Assembly: GCA_025353725.1 (NCBI GenBank)
Contig: JANXOF010000012.1
Coordinates: forward strand, 248,001 to 312,000
Direction of reading: 5' to 3'
Length of the DNA stretch: 64,000 nt
Origin: Polyangiaceae bacterium
GTDB lineage: Bacteria > Myxococcota_A > Polyangia > Polyangiales > Polyangiaceae
The position numbers were made by a program, and so were the translations under genes. Of this stretch, positions 35,126 to 45,942 are shown one piece after another (positions within the stretch are counted from its first letter, which is position 1; the number at the start of each line of letters is the position of its first letter). A model generated the notes under the pieces. That model made no database searches. It worked only from the letters and a program-made list of their open reading frames with translations, and was not told the origin of the DNA.

Positions 35126-36052
35126 ATGCCTTCCATCACGCACGAGGCATTGGTTTTGCTCTTTCGGAACCGACCCGAACTCGCACCGGAACTCCTTCGC
35201 GACGTGCTTGGCGTCTCGCTGCCCGTCTACGCGGAGGCGCGCGTCGAGGCCGCCGATTTGTCGGAGGTCAATCCTGCCGAATATCGAGCCGACCTCGTGG
35301 TGCTACTCGTCGAGGGCAAGCCTGTACTTGCCATTGTCGTCGAAGTGCAGCTTCAGAAGGACGCGCGGAAGGCGTTCACCTGGCCGGTTTACGTGACGGG
35401 GTTACGCGCTCGCTTTGAATGCGCGGCCTGTCTTCTCGTCGTCACGCCCAGTGAAGGCGTTGCCGACTGGGCTCGCGCCTCGCTCGAGATAGGGCCGGGC
35501 TCGCGGGTTGTCCCTTTTGTTGTCGGTCCAAAAGCGATTCCACTCGTGCTCGATGTTCAAGCCGCGAAGCGCGATCCGGAGCTTGCGGTGCTCTCCATCA
35601 TGGCTCACGGAAAGGACGAATTCGGACCGCAGATTGCCCTGGCTGCACTTTCCGCGGCCGTCGGTCTCGACGAGGAGCGAGCCCTGCTATACTCGGACGT
35701 GATCATGGCCTCGTTGAGTGAGGCCACTCGCATCGCGATGGAGGAACTCATGGCATCTGGCAATTACGAGTATCAGAGCGATTTTGCCAAAAGTCATCAG
35801 GCCAAGGGCCGTTCAGAGGGCCGTTCAGAGGGCCGTTCAGAGGGTCGTTTAGAGGGTCGTTCGGAGGGCCGTTCGGAGGGCCGGCTCGAGGGCGAAGCGC
35901 TCTCCATCATCAAGTTTCTAGAAGCGAGAGGTCTGAAGGTCTCCGAAGCTCAGAGGGCTCGCATCGTCACTTGCACCGACGCCGAAACTCTTGACGCGTG
36001 GACCCGCAAGTCGGCGACCACGGCGTCGCTCGAAGCGCTTTTTGAAGCCTGA
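35126..36052 (+). CDS. Rpn-like PD-(D/E)XK nuclease-family protein
   Basis: A 308-residue protein of the Rpn/YhgA-like group, also frequent in Streptomyces. The N-terminal part has the nuclease core: HEALVLLFRNRP, YRADLVVLL (D56) and AIVVEVQLQKD (E73, Q75, K78). Q75 replaces the usual Lys of the ExK pair, as in many Rpn relatives. After a helical middle come seven GRSE/GRLE repeats (residues about 228-255) and a helical tail ending ARIVTCTDAETLDAW. Family members act in recombination or phage defence in E. coli; here the role is unproven. ATG 35126 (MPSITHEAL) is preferred to upstream starts. An internal ATG with a good Shine-Dalgarno is discussed in findings. Confidence 0.85.
   Translation: MPSITHEALVLLFRNRPELAPELLRDVLGVSLPVYAEARVEAADLSEVNPAEYRADLVVLLVEGKPVLAIVVEVQLQKDARKAFTWPVYVTGLRARFECAACLLVVTPSEGVADWARASLEIGPGSRVVPFVVGPKAIPLVLDVQAAKRDPELAVLSIMAHGKDEFGPQIALAALSAAVGLDEERALLYSDVIMASLSEATRIAMEELMASGNYEYQSDFAKSHQAKGRSEGRSEGRSEGRLEGRSEGRSEGRLEGEALSIIKFLEARGLKVSEAQRARIVTCTDAETLDAWTRKSATTASLEALFEA
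35740..35752 (+). promoter_or_regulatory. Internal Shine-Dalgarno and in-frame ATG in the Rpn-like gene
   Basis: GGAGG at 35740-35744 sits five bases before ATG 35750, which is in the gene's own frame (residue 209). Translation from here would give a 100-residue C-terminal protein holding the GRSE repeats and tail without the nuclease core. Confidence 0.35.
35807..35890 (+). repeat. Seven 12-base in-frame repeats (GRSE)
   Basis: Unit GGCCGTTCAGAG. The first three copies are identical and later ones carry one to four changes. The repeat encodes a charged helix-forming linker. Identical adjacent copies suggest recent slippage. Confidence 0.92.
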
Positions 36053-36141
36053 TGCCGTGCGAAATGAGCGAAAACCCACGATAACGCCTGCCTCGGCCCG
36101 GAGACGTACATCTTCAGAAAGCTCATGAGAGGCGATGAAGA

Positions 36142-36158
36142 CTGATCGCGCGTTCAGT
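36142..36158. promoter_or_regulatory. Candidate LexA (SOS) box upstream of dnaE2
   Basis: CTGATCGCGCGTTCAGT matches 15 of 17 positions of the myxobacterial LexA motif CTRHAMRYBYGTTCAGS as I remember it, including the whole GTTCAG half-site. It lies 19 bases upstream of the dnaE2 GTG start, where it could block transcription. dnaE2 is a known SOS gene in many bacteria. Confidence 0.45.
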
Positions 36159-36176
36159 ACGTGATAAGACTGATGC

Positions 36177-39100
36177 GTGAGCCGCCGCGTCCGTATCGAG
36201 CCCTCGACGCGGATGCCTTTTGAGTCTGACGCGCAGGACCAGGGGGACGCAGAGGATGAGGCAACCAAGGAGCTTCTAGCCCTCCGGCGCGCGATTGAGA
36301 CACGCCCCAGCAAGTACGTCGAACTGACGACACGTACCAACTTCAGCTTTCTTGCGGGCGCGACTCCTCCAGATCGAATGGTCGCCCGGGCAGCCGAGCT
36401 CGGCTACGACGCCATCGCCATCGCGGATCGCGACGGCCTGTATGGCTTGGTGCGCGCCCACGAGGAGGGGGTAAGGCAAAACGTTCGCATTGTTGCCGGG
36501 TGCGAGCTCACGCTTGAGCAAGAGGGACTCGATGTCCCTGAGGTCCCGGGCAAGCCAACCACGCTTACGGTTCTCGTCGAAAATCATGCAGGATACACCA
36601 ATCTCTGCAAGATCCTGACAGAGAGCCACAGGCGACACCCCAAGTCGCAGCCTCTAAAGCGGACAGACAACCTCGACGAGGACGAACTCCCGCGCAACAC
36701 GTTTGCCGGTATTCCGCTGACCTTCGTATGCGCACACGCCGCGGGCCTTTGGGTTCTCGCGGACGCTACGTTGCCGATGAAAGAGCTGCATCGTGCGTTC
36801 GGCGCTCGTCTCTCGATCGCGGTTCATTTGCACAAGGACGGCGAAGACCGCGTTCGCGTCACCCGCGCGCTCGACGCCGCTCGTATTCACGGCGTTCCGC
36901 TTTGCGCGACCAACCGTGTTCTCTTCGCTAGGCCTACCGACAAGCCGCTCTTCGACGTGCTTCATTGCATTCGTGAGGGTAAAACGCTTGACGAGGCCGG
37001 GCGCGAATTGCCCCCCAACGCCGAGGCTCATCTAAAAAGTGAGGAGGAAATCGTGCGCCTCTTCTCGCTTCATCCCGATTGGGTCGCCCGCTCGCGGACC
37101 ATCGCGGATCGCTGCCGCTTTTCGATTAAAGAGCTCGCGTACCAATTTCCGTACGAGATAAGCGACCTCGTCGATCGCGATTTTCAACACCCGGACTCAG
37201 ACAAAAGCGCGCCGAAGGAGACCGCTGATGAGGCGTTGAGGCGTCTCACGGCTCTCGGCGCGAGCGAACGATACAGCGGCTTGATTCCTGCGAAGGTCAC
37301 CGCGCAAATCGAGAAGGAACTCGCGCTTATCGCAACCCTCGAGGTCGCGCCGTACTTTCTCTCCGTTCGTGCCATTATCGATATGGCTCGTCGGCGAGAT
37401 ATCCTCTGTCAGGGCCGCGGCAGCGCCGCCAATAGTGCCGTTTGTTATTGTCTTGGAATTACCGCGGTTGACCCCGCGCGGTCGAACATGCTTTTCGAAC
37501 GGTTTCTCTCGGCGGAACGGCGCGAGCCACCCGACATCGATGTGGATTTCGAACACGAGCGGCGTGAAGAAATCATCCAAGAAATCTACGAAACCTACGG
37601 GCGAGATCGCGCGGCGATGGTGTGTGAGGTCGTCAGCTACCGGGCCAAGAGCGCGTTGCGCGAGGTCGGCAAAGTCTTTGGCTTTTCGCTCGAGCAGGTC
37701 GACAGGCTTGCCGGCGTCGTGACGTGGTGGGACGGCGTGTCTGCGGTGAGTGAGTCGCGCCTCAAAGCTATCGACTTGTCCGCGAGCGATCCGCGCGTTC
37801 GTTGCACGGTGGCTCTCGCCCGTGCGCTTCAGGGCTTTCCTCGGCATCTCGCCATCCACGTCGGTGGCTTCGTGCTCTCGGCCGCACCTCTGTACGAGGT
37901 TGCGCCTATCGAGCCTGCGACGATGCAAAATCGCACCATTATTCCCTGGGATAAAGACGACATCGATACCCTCGGGTTCTTCAAAGTCGACGTTCTCGGC
38001 CTTGGCATGCTGACGGCTATCCGCAAGTGTCTCGATCTCGTCAAGGAGGCGGTGCGGAGCGGGCCTGATTCGGCTGCAGGGCCGGGCAACCCTCTCGCGA
38101 CGGGAACGGCGATCGAGCGTCTCGCTTGCATTCCTGCAGAGGATCCGGACGTCTATGCCGCGCTATGCCGTGCCGACACCGTCGGCGTCTTTCAAATCGA
38201 GAGCCGCGCACAGATGGCGATGCTCCCGCGTCTCAGGCCACAATGCTTTTACGACCTCGTCGTGCAGGTCGCAATCGTGCGTCCCGGACCGATTCAGGGC
38301 GGCATGGTACATCCTTATTTGCGACGCCGCAGCGGCGAGGAGAAACACGATCCGCCGCATCCGATTCTCGCGCCGATTCTCGAGCGCACGCTCGGAGTTC
38401 CGCTCTTTCAGGAGCAGGTGATGCAGATTGCCATTTTTGGTGCGGGCTATACAGGCGGCGAGGCTGACCGTTTGCGCCGCGACATGGCCGCTTGGCGAAA
38501 GAGCGGATCACTCGAAAAACACCATGAGCGACTTCTCGTAGGGTTTCGTGAGAGAGGCATTTCAGAGGCTTTTGGTGAGCAGCTCTATAAGCAGATTCAA
38601 GGGTTCGGCGAATATGGCTTTCCCGAGAGTCATGCCGCGAGCTTTGCCCTTCTCGTTTATGCGAGCGCTTGGCTTAAAGTACATTACCCGGCAGAGTTCG
38701 CCGCCGCGCTCGTCAATAGTCAGCCGATGGGTTTTTACTCTCCGTCGACGCTGTTGCAGGATGCTCAGCGTCACGGCGTCGTTCTCGTGCCTCTCGATGT
38801 CGGCGTGAGTGATTGGGACTGCGTGTGCGTCAGACCCGAACGCGAGGGGCAGGCGACGCTGCGCCTTGGGCTTCGCCTCGTCAACGGTTTCGGTCGTGAC
38901 GCGGCTCTACGCCTCGCGAAGGCGCGCGTTGTGCAGCCCTTTTCCAGCCTCGAAGACCTGCGAGCGCGCGCAAATATCGGGAAAAAGGAGCTTGTCGCGC
39001 TTGCCGAATCGGGCGCGCTCGATGCGCTCTGCGGCGGTCGCCGTGAGGCCCTTTGGAACGTCGTTTCAACGCGTGCGACGGGTTTGTTCGAGGGTGTTGC

Positions 39101-39632
39101 GAGTGACGAACCGCGTCCTTCGCTCGCGAAGATGTCGCGCGCCGAGCAGCTCGTCCTCGATTACGAGCGCACCGGAGTCTCCGTTGCCGATCACCCCATG
39201 AAGCTCCTTCGCTCACGTCTACCCACGAAGGTCCGGTCCTCCTGTGAGCTCCTTTCTGTCTCCTCTGGAACACACGTCTGCGTCGCAGGCATGGTTATTT
39301 GTAGGCAGCGACCAGGCACGGCGAGTGGCGTCGTGTTTCTCACGATGGAAGACGAGTTTGGATTCCTGAATCTCGTCTTGTGGTCGCGTGTTTTCGAGGC
39401 CTATCGTTCCGTGGTCACGACGTCGAGCCTGCTCATGGTCCATGGCCGCATCGAGCGCAGTGACGACCCGAAAAAGGCAAAAGGCGTCTCGTTGCCGCAG
39501 AGCGTCTCGGCCACGAGCACGGTACGGGATAGCCATCCGGCGCAGAGTGTCGTTTATGTCGTTGCCGACCACCTTGAAACTCTCGACCCACGTCTCCCTA
39601 CGATGGGAAGTATGAGCCGCGACTTTCACTAA
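36177..39632 (+). CDS. dnaE2: Error-prone DNA polymerase III alpha subunit (DnaE2/ImuC)
   Basis: Translesion polymerase of the DnaE2 group, 1151 residues, which is typical (replicative DnaE is usually longer). After a roughly 40-residue lead the PHP domain begins (YVELTTRTNFSFLAGATPPDRMV, IADRDGLYGLVRAHEEG). The polymerase palm holds the catalytic PDIDVDFEHERREE (about residue 451-464), followed by the RGSAANSAVCYCLGIT and QIQGFGEYGFPESHAASFALL segments typical of DnaE2, and an OB-type domain near the C-terminus. The usual partners imuA and imuB are not next to it. A candidate LexA box precedes the GTG start. Confidence 0.95.
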   Translation: MSRRVRIEPSTRMPFESDAQDQGDAEDEATKELLALRRAIETRPSKYVELTTRTNFSFLAGATPPDRMVARAAELGYDAIAIADRDGLYGLVRAHEEGVRQNVRIVAGCELTLEQEGLDVPEVPGKPTTLTVLVENHAGYTNLCKILTESHRRHPKSQPLKRTDNLDEDELPRNTFAGIPLTFVCAHAAGLWVLADATLPMKELHRAFGARLSIAVHLHKDGEDRVRVTRALDAARIHGVPLCATNRVLFARPTDKPLFDVLHCIREGKTLDEAGRELPPNAEAHLKSEEEIVRLFSLHPDWVARSRTIADRCRFSIKELAYQFPYEISDLVDRDFQHPDSDKSAPKETADEALRRLTALGASERYSGLIPAKVTAQIEKELALIATLEVAPYFLSVRAIIDMARRRDILCQGRGSAANSAVCYCLGITAVDPARSNMLFERFLSAERREPPDIDVDFEHERREEIIQEIYETYGRDRAAMVCEVVSYRAKSALREVGKVFGFSLEQVDRLAGVVTWWDGVSAVSESRLKAIDLSASDPRVRCTVALARALQGFPRHLAIHVGGFVLSAAPLYEVAPIEPATMQNRTIIPWDKDDIDTLGFFKVDVLGLGMLTAIRKCLDLVKEAVRSGPDSAAGPGNPLATGTAIERLACIPAEDPDVYAALCRADTVGVFQIESRAQMAMLPRLRPQCFYDLVVQVAIVRPGPIQGGMVHPYLRRRSGEEKHDPPHPILAPILERTLGVPLFQEQVMQIAIFGAGYTGGEADRLRRDMAAWRKSGSLEKHHERLLVGFRERGISEAFGEQLYKQIQGFGEYGFPESHAASFALLVYASAWLKVHYPAEFAAALVNSQPMGFYSPSTLLQDAQRHGVVLVPLDVGVSDWDCVCVRPEREGQATLRLGLRLVNGFGRDAALRLAKARVVQPFSSLEDLRARANIGKKELVALAESGALDALCGGRREALWNVVSTRATGLFEGVASDEPRPSLAKMSRAEQLVLDYERTGVSVADHPMKLLRSRLPTKVRSSCELLSVSSGTHVCVAGMVICRQRPGTASGVVFLTMEDEFGFLNLVLWSRVFEAYRSVVTTSSLLMVHGRIERSDDPKKAKGVSLPQSVSATSTVRDSHPAQSVVYVVADHLETLDPRLPTMGSMSRDFH

Positions 39633-39663
39633 TGTCTCGGCTTGCAGTAGTGTTTGAAGGGGG

Positions 39664-40703
39664 ATGGTACTTCGCGTGTCGCCAGCCTCGACCCCGCCTC
39701 TTTCTTGGTCCGCGCCCACGCGTGAAGCGAGCGCACTCGCCGTTCTTTTGGCGCTGACGGCTCGGTTTACCGACGACGGTCCACTCGAGGACTTTCTAAA
39801 GGCAGTGACCGATGCGACGCGCGCGCTTCTGATAGCAGACCATGCCTCGGTCCGTCTTCTCGACCAGGCGCGAACGTCTCTCCTCACCGGCGCCCGCTCC
39901 GGTACGGGAGAGGAAGATACGCCGATGGACTTCAAGCGCGGCGAGGGGATTGTGGGGTGGGTCGTCGAGCACGGTCAGCCGGCGCGCCTCGACGACGTCG
40001 CGACGGATTCACGTTGGCTCGCACCGCAGGGTCAGACCTTCTCGGTTCGTTCGCTCATGGCCGAGCCCCTGTGGGCGAGTGGCGAAGTGATCGGCGTCTT
40101 GTCCGTATCGTCGCCTCTCGCCTCTGCGTTTTCGGATGAAGACCACCTTATGCTACGGCTGCTCGCGAACTGCTCGTCGCCGCCCGTCGATCGAGCTCGC
40201 TTGCGTCGCCTTGCGATGTTTGACGACATTACAATGGCGTTCAACCATCGCTACTTGATGCCTCGCCTCGTTGAAGAAATGGAGCGCGCCAGTCGCGCCG
40301 AGGGCCATTTAAGTGTGCTCTACATGGATCTGGACAGCTTCAAATCCGTGAACGACAAGCACGGGCACGCCGTCGGCGACTACGTTCTTCGCATGTTCGC
40401 CGACCGCGTGCGCAAAGCCGTCAGGCGCATTGACGTCCTCATTCGCCGGGGAGGGGACGAGTTCGTTCTCATCATGCCCGCCACGACCGCAACGCAAGCT
40501 CACGCGACAGGCCACCGCATTCAGCAAACGCTTGCGACTGACGCCATTGAGGCCGACAACGGCACGGTCCGCATTCACCAGACCGTGTCTATCGGCGTCA
40601 CGACGTGGGACAAGCGCGAGCCGCCCGACCAATTCGAGCGACGCGCCGATGCCGCCATGTACGAAGCCAAACGTCTCGGCCGAAATCGCGTGGTTGTCGG
40701 AGG

Positions 40704-40707
<4 letters not shown>
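39664..40707 (+). CDS. GAF-GGDEF diguanylate cyclase
   Basis: Makes c-di-GMP from GTP. A GAF-like domain covers about residues 20-170 (FLKAVTDATRALLIADHASVRLLD, GEGIVGWVVEHGQPARLDDV). The GGDEF domain follows: FDDITMAFNHRYLMPRLVEE, LYMDLDSFKSVNDKHGH, and an intact RRGGDEF. The product-inhibition I-site RRID sits exactly five residues before GGDEF, so feedback control is expected. No membrane segment, so the enzyme is cytosolic with an unknown signal. Starts at ATG 39664, 31 bases after dnaE2. Its end overlaps the convergent clpA by four bases. Confidence 0.95.
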
Positions 40708-43145
<2,438 letters not shown>

Positions 43146-43149
43146 AGGT

Positions 43150-43659
43150 TCACTCGGGTTCGGTGGTGAGCAACAGCGGCATGCCGTTTTCGCGGGCGTG
43201 GTCCATGACTTGGATAGACTTTGTCTCGGCCACGTCGCGCGTGTAGACGCCCGCGACGGCCGCACCAGACTTGTGCACCATCAACATGATGTGAATGGCC
43301 TCGGTGTCCGACTTGCGAAAAAATCGCTTGAGCACCTCAATGACGAATTCCATCGTCGTGTAGTCGTCGTTGTGAAAGAGCACTTTGAAGCGGCGAGGTG
43401 TCGCCGTGATCGGTTTGTCCTCGAGCTCGACGCCCGTATCTCCGTCTTCGCCGTCCGGATTCGGAGGCGACGGATCTGAAGGGCTTTCTCCGCCGCTGCA
43501 AAGGCAAACCAAGGCTGCGAGCTTCCCCCGCAGAGGCGCCGGCTCGGCCGCCGTGTACTTAAAGTTACGAGACGCATGCGGGGCCGCGCGCGCCTTGGCG
43601 CTGTCCGTGAGCCGGTGGAGTTCGAAAAACATCGGGTACGACTTCGTGTAGGTGCTCAT
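43150..43659 (-). CDS. clpS: ClpS adaptor with N-terminal extension
   Basis: N-recognin adaptor that hands N-degron substrates to ClpA. The ClpS core is the last 85 residues: RRFKVLFHNDDYTTMEFVIEVL (substrate-pocket N-D-D-Y), HIMLMVHKSGAAVAGVY and a KSIQVMDHARENGMPLLLT ending. If translation starts at ATG 43659 (MSTYTKSYP), about 85 extra residues precede the core, including a Pro/Asp-rich linker; ordinary ClpS is about 100-110 residues. A start inside that stretch (for example a TTG near 43520) cannot be excluded. It is directly upstream of clpA on the same strand, the usual arrangement. Confidence 0.85.
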   Translation of the reverse strand: MSTYTKSYPMFFELHRLTDSAKARAAPHASRNFKYTAAEPAPLRGKLAALVCLCSGGESPSDPSPPNPDGEDGDTGVELEDKPITATPRRFKVLFHNDDYTTMEFVIEVLKRFFRKSDTEAIHIMLMVHKSGAAVAGVYTRDVAETKSIQVMDHARENGMPLLLTTEPE

Positions 43660-43730
43660 CGTGCGTGGATGCGTCAATACGTGGAAGACGTGAAAGCGTT
43701 GACGCGTAGGTGGCCGTGGGTGCACGGCGC

Positions 43731-43758
43731 AGCTCGCAGCTCGCAGCTCGCAGTTCGC
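43731..43758. repeat. 7-base tandem repeat, four copies
   Basis: AGCTCGC three times and then AGTTCGC. It lies 72 bases upstream of the likely clpS start and between clpS and the divergent kinase gene. The unit is not a multiple of three and no gene needs this stretch. Confidence 0.9.
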
Positions 43759-43943
43759 ACGCAAACTGCTGACGCCATGGAGGGAGCAAGAGGGAACGGG
43801 GAGCTCATAGAGGAGGTGTGCGTTGCAGACTCTGAAGATAGCGTGGATGCGCAAAGTGCGTGGCCCGTTCCGGTCCCTTCCGTAGCACCCAAACGACTGT
43901 TAGCCTCCAGAGGCCGCCGGCGTCAGGCGCCCGGAGAACAGCG

Positions 43944-45569
43944 ATGGTCGCACTTGAAGAGAACATGGTTGTCGCGGACAGGTTTCGCCTTGTTCGCATG
44001 GTCGGGCGCGGAGGCATGGGGTCCGTTTGGCAGGCCATGCACCTTGGCTTGGATACCCCTTGCGCCGTAAAATTCATCGAGGGCGAGCTTGCGAATGTCG
44101 CAGAAGCCCACGCTCGCTTCGCGCGCGAGGCGAAAGCCGCGGCCCAGCTTCGCAGTCCCAACGTAGTTCAGATCTTTGACCACGGCGTGTGGGAGGGACA
44201 TCCTTACATCGCGATGGAGCTTCTCGAGGGTGAAGACCTCGGCAAGCGACTCATCCACAGCGGCGGCAGACTCCCTGCGGCAGACGTGAACTTCGTAGTT
44301 GAGCAGGTGTGCCGAGCCCTTTCTCGCGCGCATCAAGCGGGCGTGGTTCATCGTGACCTCAAGCCGGACAACATCTTCGTCGTGAAAGACGATGATCGAG
44401 ACATCGTAAAAATCCTTGATTTTGGCGTCGCGAAGTCGGCGCTCCAATCGATTGACGGGTCGAATACCAAGACCGGGGCGATGCTAGGCACGCCTTATTA
44501 CATGAGTCCGGAGCAAGCTCAGGGCATCAAGTCGGTCGATGCGCGCAGTGACTTATGGTCACTCGCGGTCATCGTGTTTCAGTGCCTGACCGGGCGTTTG
44601 CCGTTTGAGAGCGAAGCGCTCGGCGACCTCCTCGTGAAAATCATTGTCGCGCCGATTCCGACGCCGTCTCAGTACAACCCCGGTGTACCCCCTGGCGTCG
44701 ACGCGTGGTGGAGTCGCGCCGCAGACAGAAACCCAGATAACCGCTACCAAACGGCGAAAGAATTCGCAGAAAAGCTAAACCTCGCGCTCGTGCCGACGGC
44801 GTCGTTGTCGGAGTCTTCACCGCGCGGGCGTATGCATCGAGGCAGCGAGAGACCCGGGGGCGCCACGGCCATGATGACTCCTTCCCGAGGAGGCGACGGT
44901 CTCTCGCCGTTTCCTATGACCTCGCAACCCGCAGGTGTGGACACCGCGGCGATGACTACGCCTCACGGTTTCGGTGGCCAGGCGGGCGCGGGCGCCGGCG
45001 CAGGTGTCGCGCCTCGGGACGCGGCCTCGGTGGGGCCACCCATGCCCTACGTCGCCCCGACGTCGTCGCTTCAGGGAACCACGGCGAATCCTGTGGCCGC
45101 AACGTTTTCTGGTGTCGGGCTGCATGGCCTCCCGCGGAAGTCCGCGCCCGTGGTCTTTCTGTTCATCGGATTGCTCGCGCTCGTGGGACTCGGACTCGGT
45201 GGCTTCGCGATGGTGAAACGGTACCAGGCCGAGACCGCGCTAACCGAACGGAGGGCAGCCAGTCCGCCCGGTGTGCCCACTGCACCTCAGGCGTCAGTTA
45301 CGGTGGCGGCGTCGTCGATGGGTTCACCCTCGGAATCGGCTGAACTCTCGCCGAAAGCGTCGGCTGCGGCTCCGTCGTCGCTCGTAGCGGCCCCGCCGCC
45401 GCAAAACACGCCCGGAGACCGTCGACCGACCGCCGCGCCGTTGCGATCAGGCGGGTCGCTCGGGCTGCTAAAGCCGCAGCCTACGCCTCTTGGAGTCACT
45501 GCCGTGGCCTCGTCACCCCCACCCACGAAGCCTGTTCCGAAAGAAAAGCCGATTAACTTGGGCTTTTAG
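43944..45569 (+). CDS. Membrane-anchored Hanks-type Ser/Thr protein kinase
   Basis: A 541-residue kinase. Counting from ATG 43944: GRGGMGSVW (21-29), K43, HRDLKPDN (136-143), DFG (159-161) and GTPYYMSPEQ. A Pro/Gly/Ala-rich linker of about 110 residues leads to a transmembrane segment (VVFLFIGLLALVGLGLGGFAMV) and a low-complexity Pro/Ala/Ser tail, presumably periplasmic. No ligand-binding domain is seen. It converges with a small zinc-finger-like gene, the PP2C phosphatase and the FHA protein, which together could form a phospho-signalling unit. ATG 43944 has a GGAGA ribosome site; upstream in-frame starts add no conserved residues. Confidence 0.92.
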   Translation: MVALEENMVVADRFRLVRMVGRGGMGSVWQAMHLGLDTPCAVKFIEGELANVAEAHARFAREAKAAAQLRSPNVVQIFDHGVWEGHPYIAMELLEGEDLGKRLIHSGGRLPAADVNFVVEQVCRALSRAHQAGVVHRDLKPDNIFVVKDDDRDIVKILDFGVAKSALQSIDGSNTKTGAMLGTPYYMSPEQAQGIKSVDARSDLWSLAVIVFQCLTGRLPFESEALGDLLVKIIVAPIPTPSQYNPGVPPGVDAWWSRAADRNPDNRYQTAKEFAEKLNLALVPTASLSESSPRGRMHRGSERPGGATAMMTPSRGGDGLSPFPMTSQPAGVDTAAMTTPHGFGGQAGAGAGAGVAPRDAASVGPPMPYVAPTSSLQGTTANPVAATFSGVGLHGLPRKSAPVVFLFIGLLALVGLGLGGFAMVKRYQAETALTERRAASPPGVPTAPQASVTVAASSMGSPSESAELSPKASAAAPSSLVAAPPPQNTPGDRRPTAAPLRSGGSLGLLKPQPTPLGVTAVASSPPPTKPVPKEKPINLGF

Positions 45570-45596
45570 GGTTCTTCAGCGCGCAACGACAGGCCT

Positions 45597-45863
45597 TTAG
45601 CCTTCGTCTTCCTCTGTCTCCCAACGCTGAAGAGCCGTGACGCCAATAGCCACGGCACACGATGCGCAGAGGGGAGGCTCTTGATACCGACGTTCCGCAC
45701 CGCGGCTCCAGACGAGGAGCCCGCGACCAGGCAAGTCATGACTTTCTTCCATTTCCCCAGCCGGCGAAAGTTCACTCGCGCAAACATCGCACCGCGACGT
45801 TTCGCTCTCCTCGAAAAGGATGATGTGGCTGGCCGTGACGAAACCTTCAGGAAGTTCGCTCAT
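45597..45863 (-). CDS. Small Cys-pair protein, possible zinc ribbon
   Basis: An 88-residue protein starting at ATG 45863. Two CxxC pairs, CDVC (about residue 25) and CASC (about residue 69), are spaced as in a treble-clef or zinc-ribbon fold, separated by acidic and aromatic residues (ESHDLPGRGLLVWSRGAERRY). No family is recognised. It is 79 bases downstream of the PP2C gene on the same strand and may be the last gene of that operon. Length and composition match a real small gene; function unknown. Confidence 0.62.
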   Translation of the reverse strand: MSELPEGFVTASHIILFEESETSRCDVCASELSPAGEMEESHDLPGRGLLVWSRGAERRYQEPPLCASCAVAIGVTALQRWETEEDEG

Positions 45864-45942
45864 TGACGCTCCGGGGAGCATAGCTGACCGCGCGCGTATT
45901 TTCACGGCGCCCGTGTCCCGATGCCTGCCGCGACGAGCGTTT

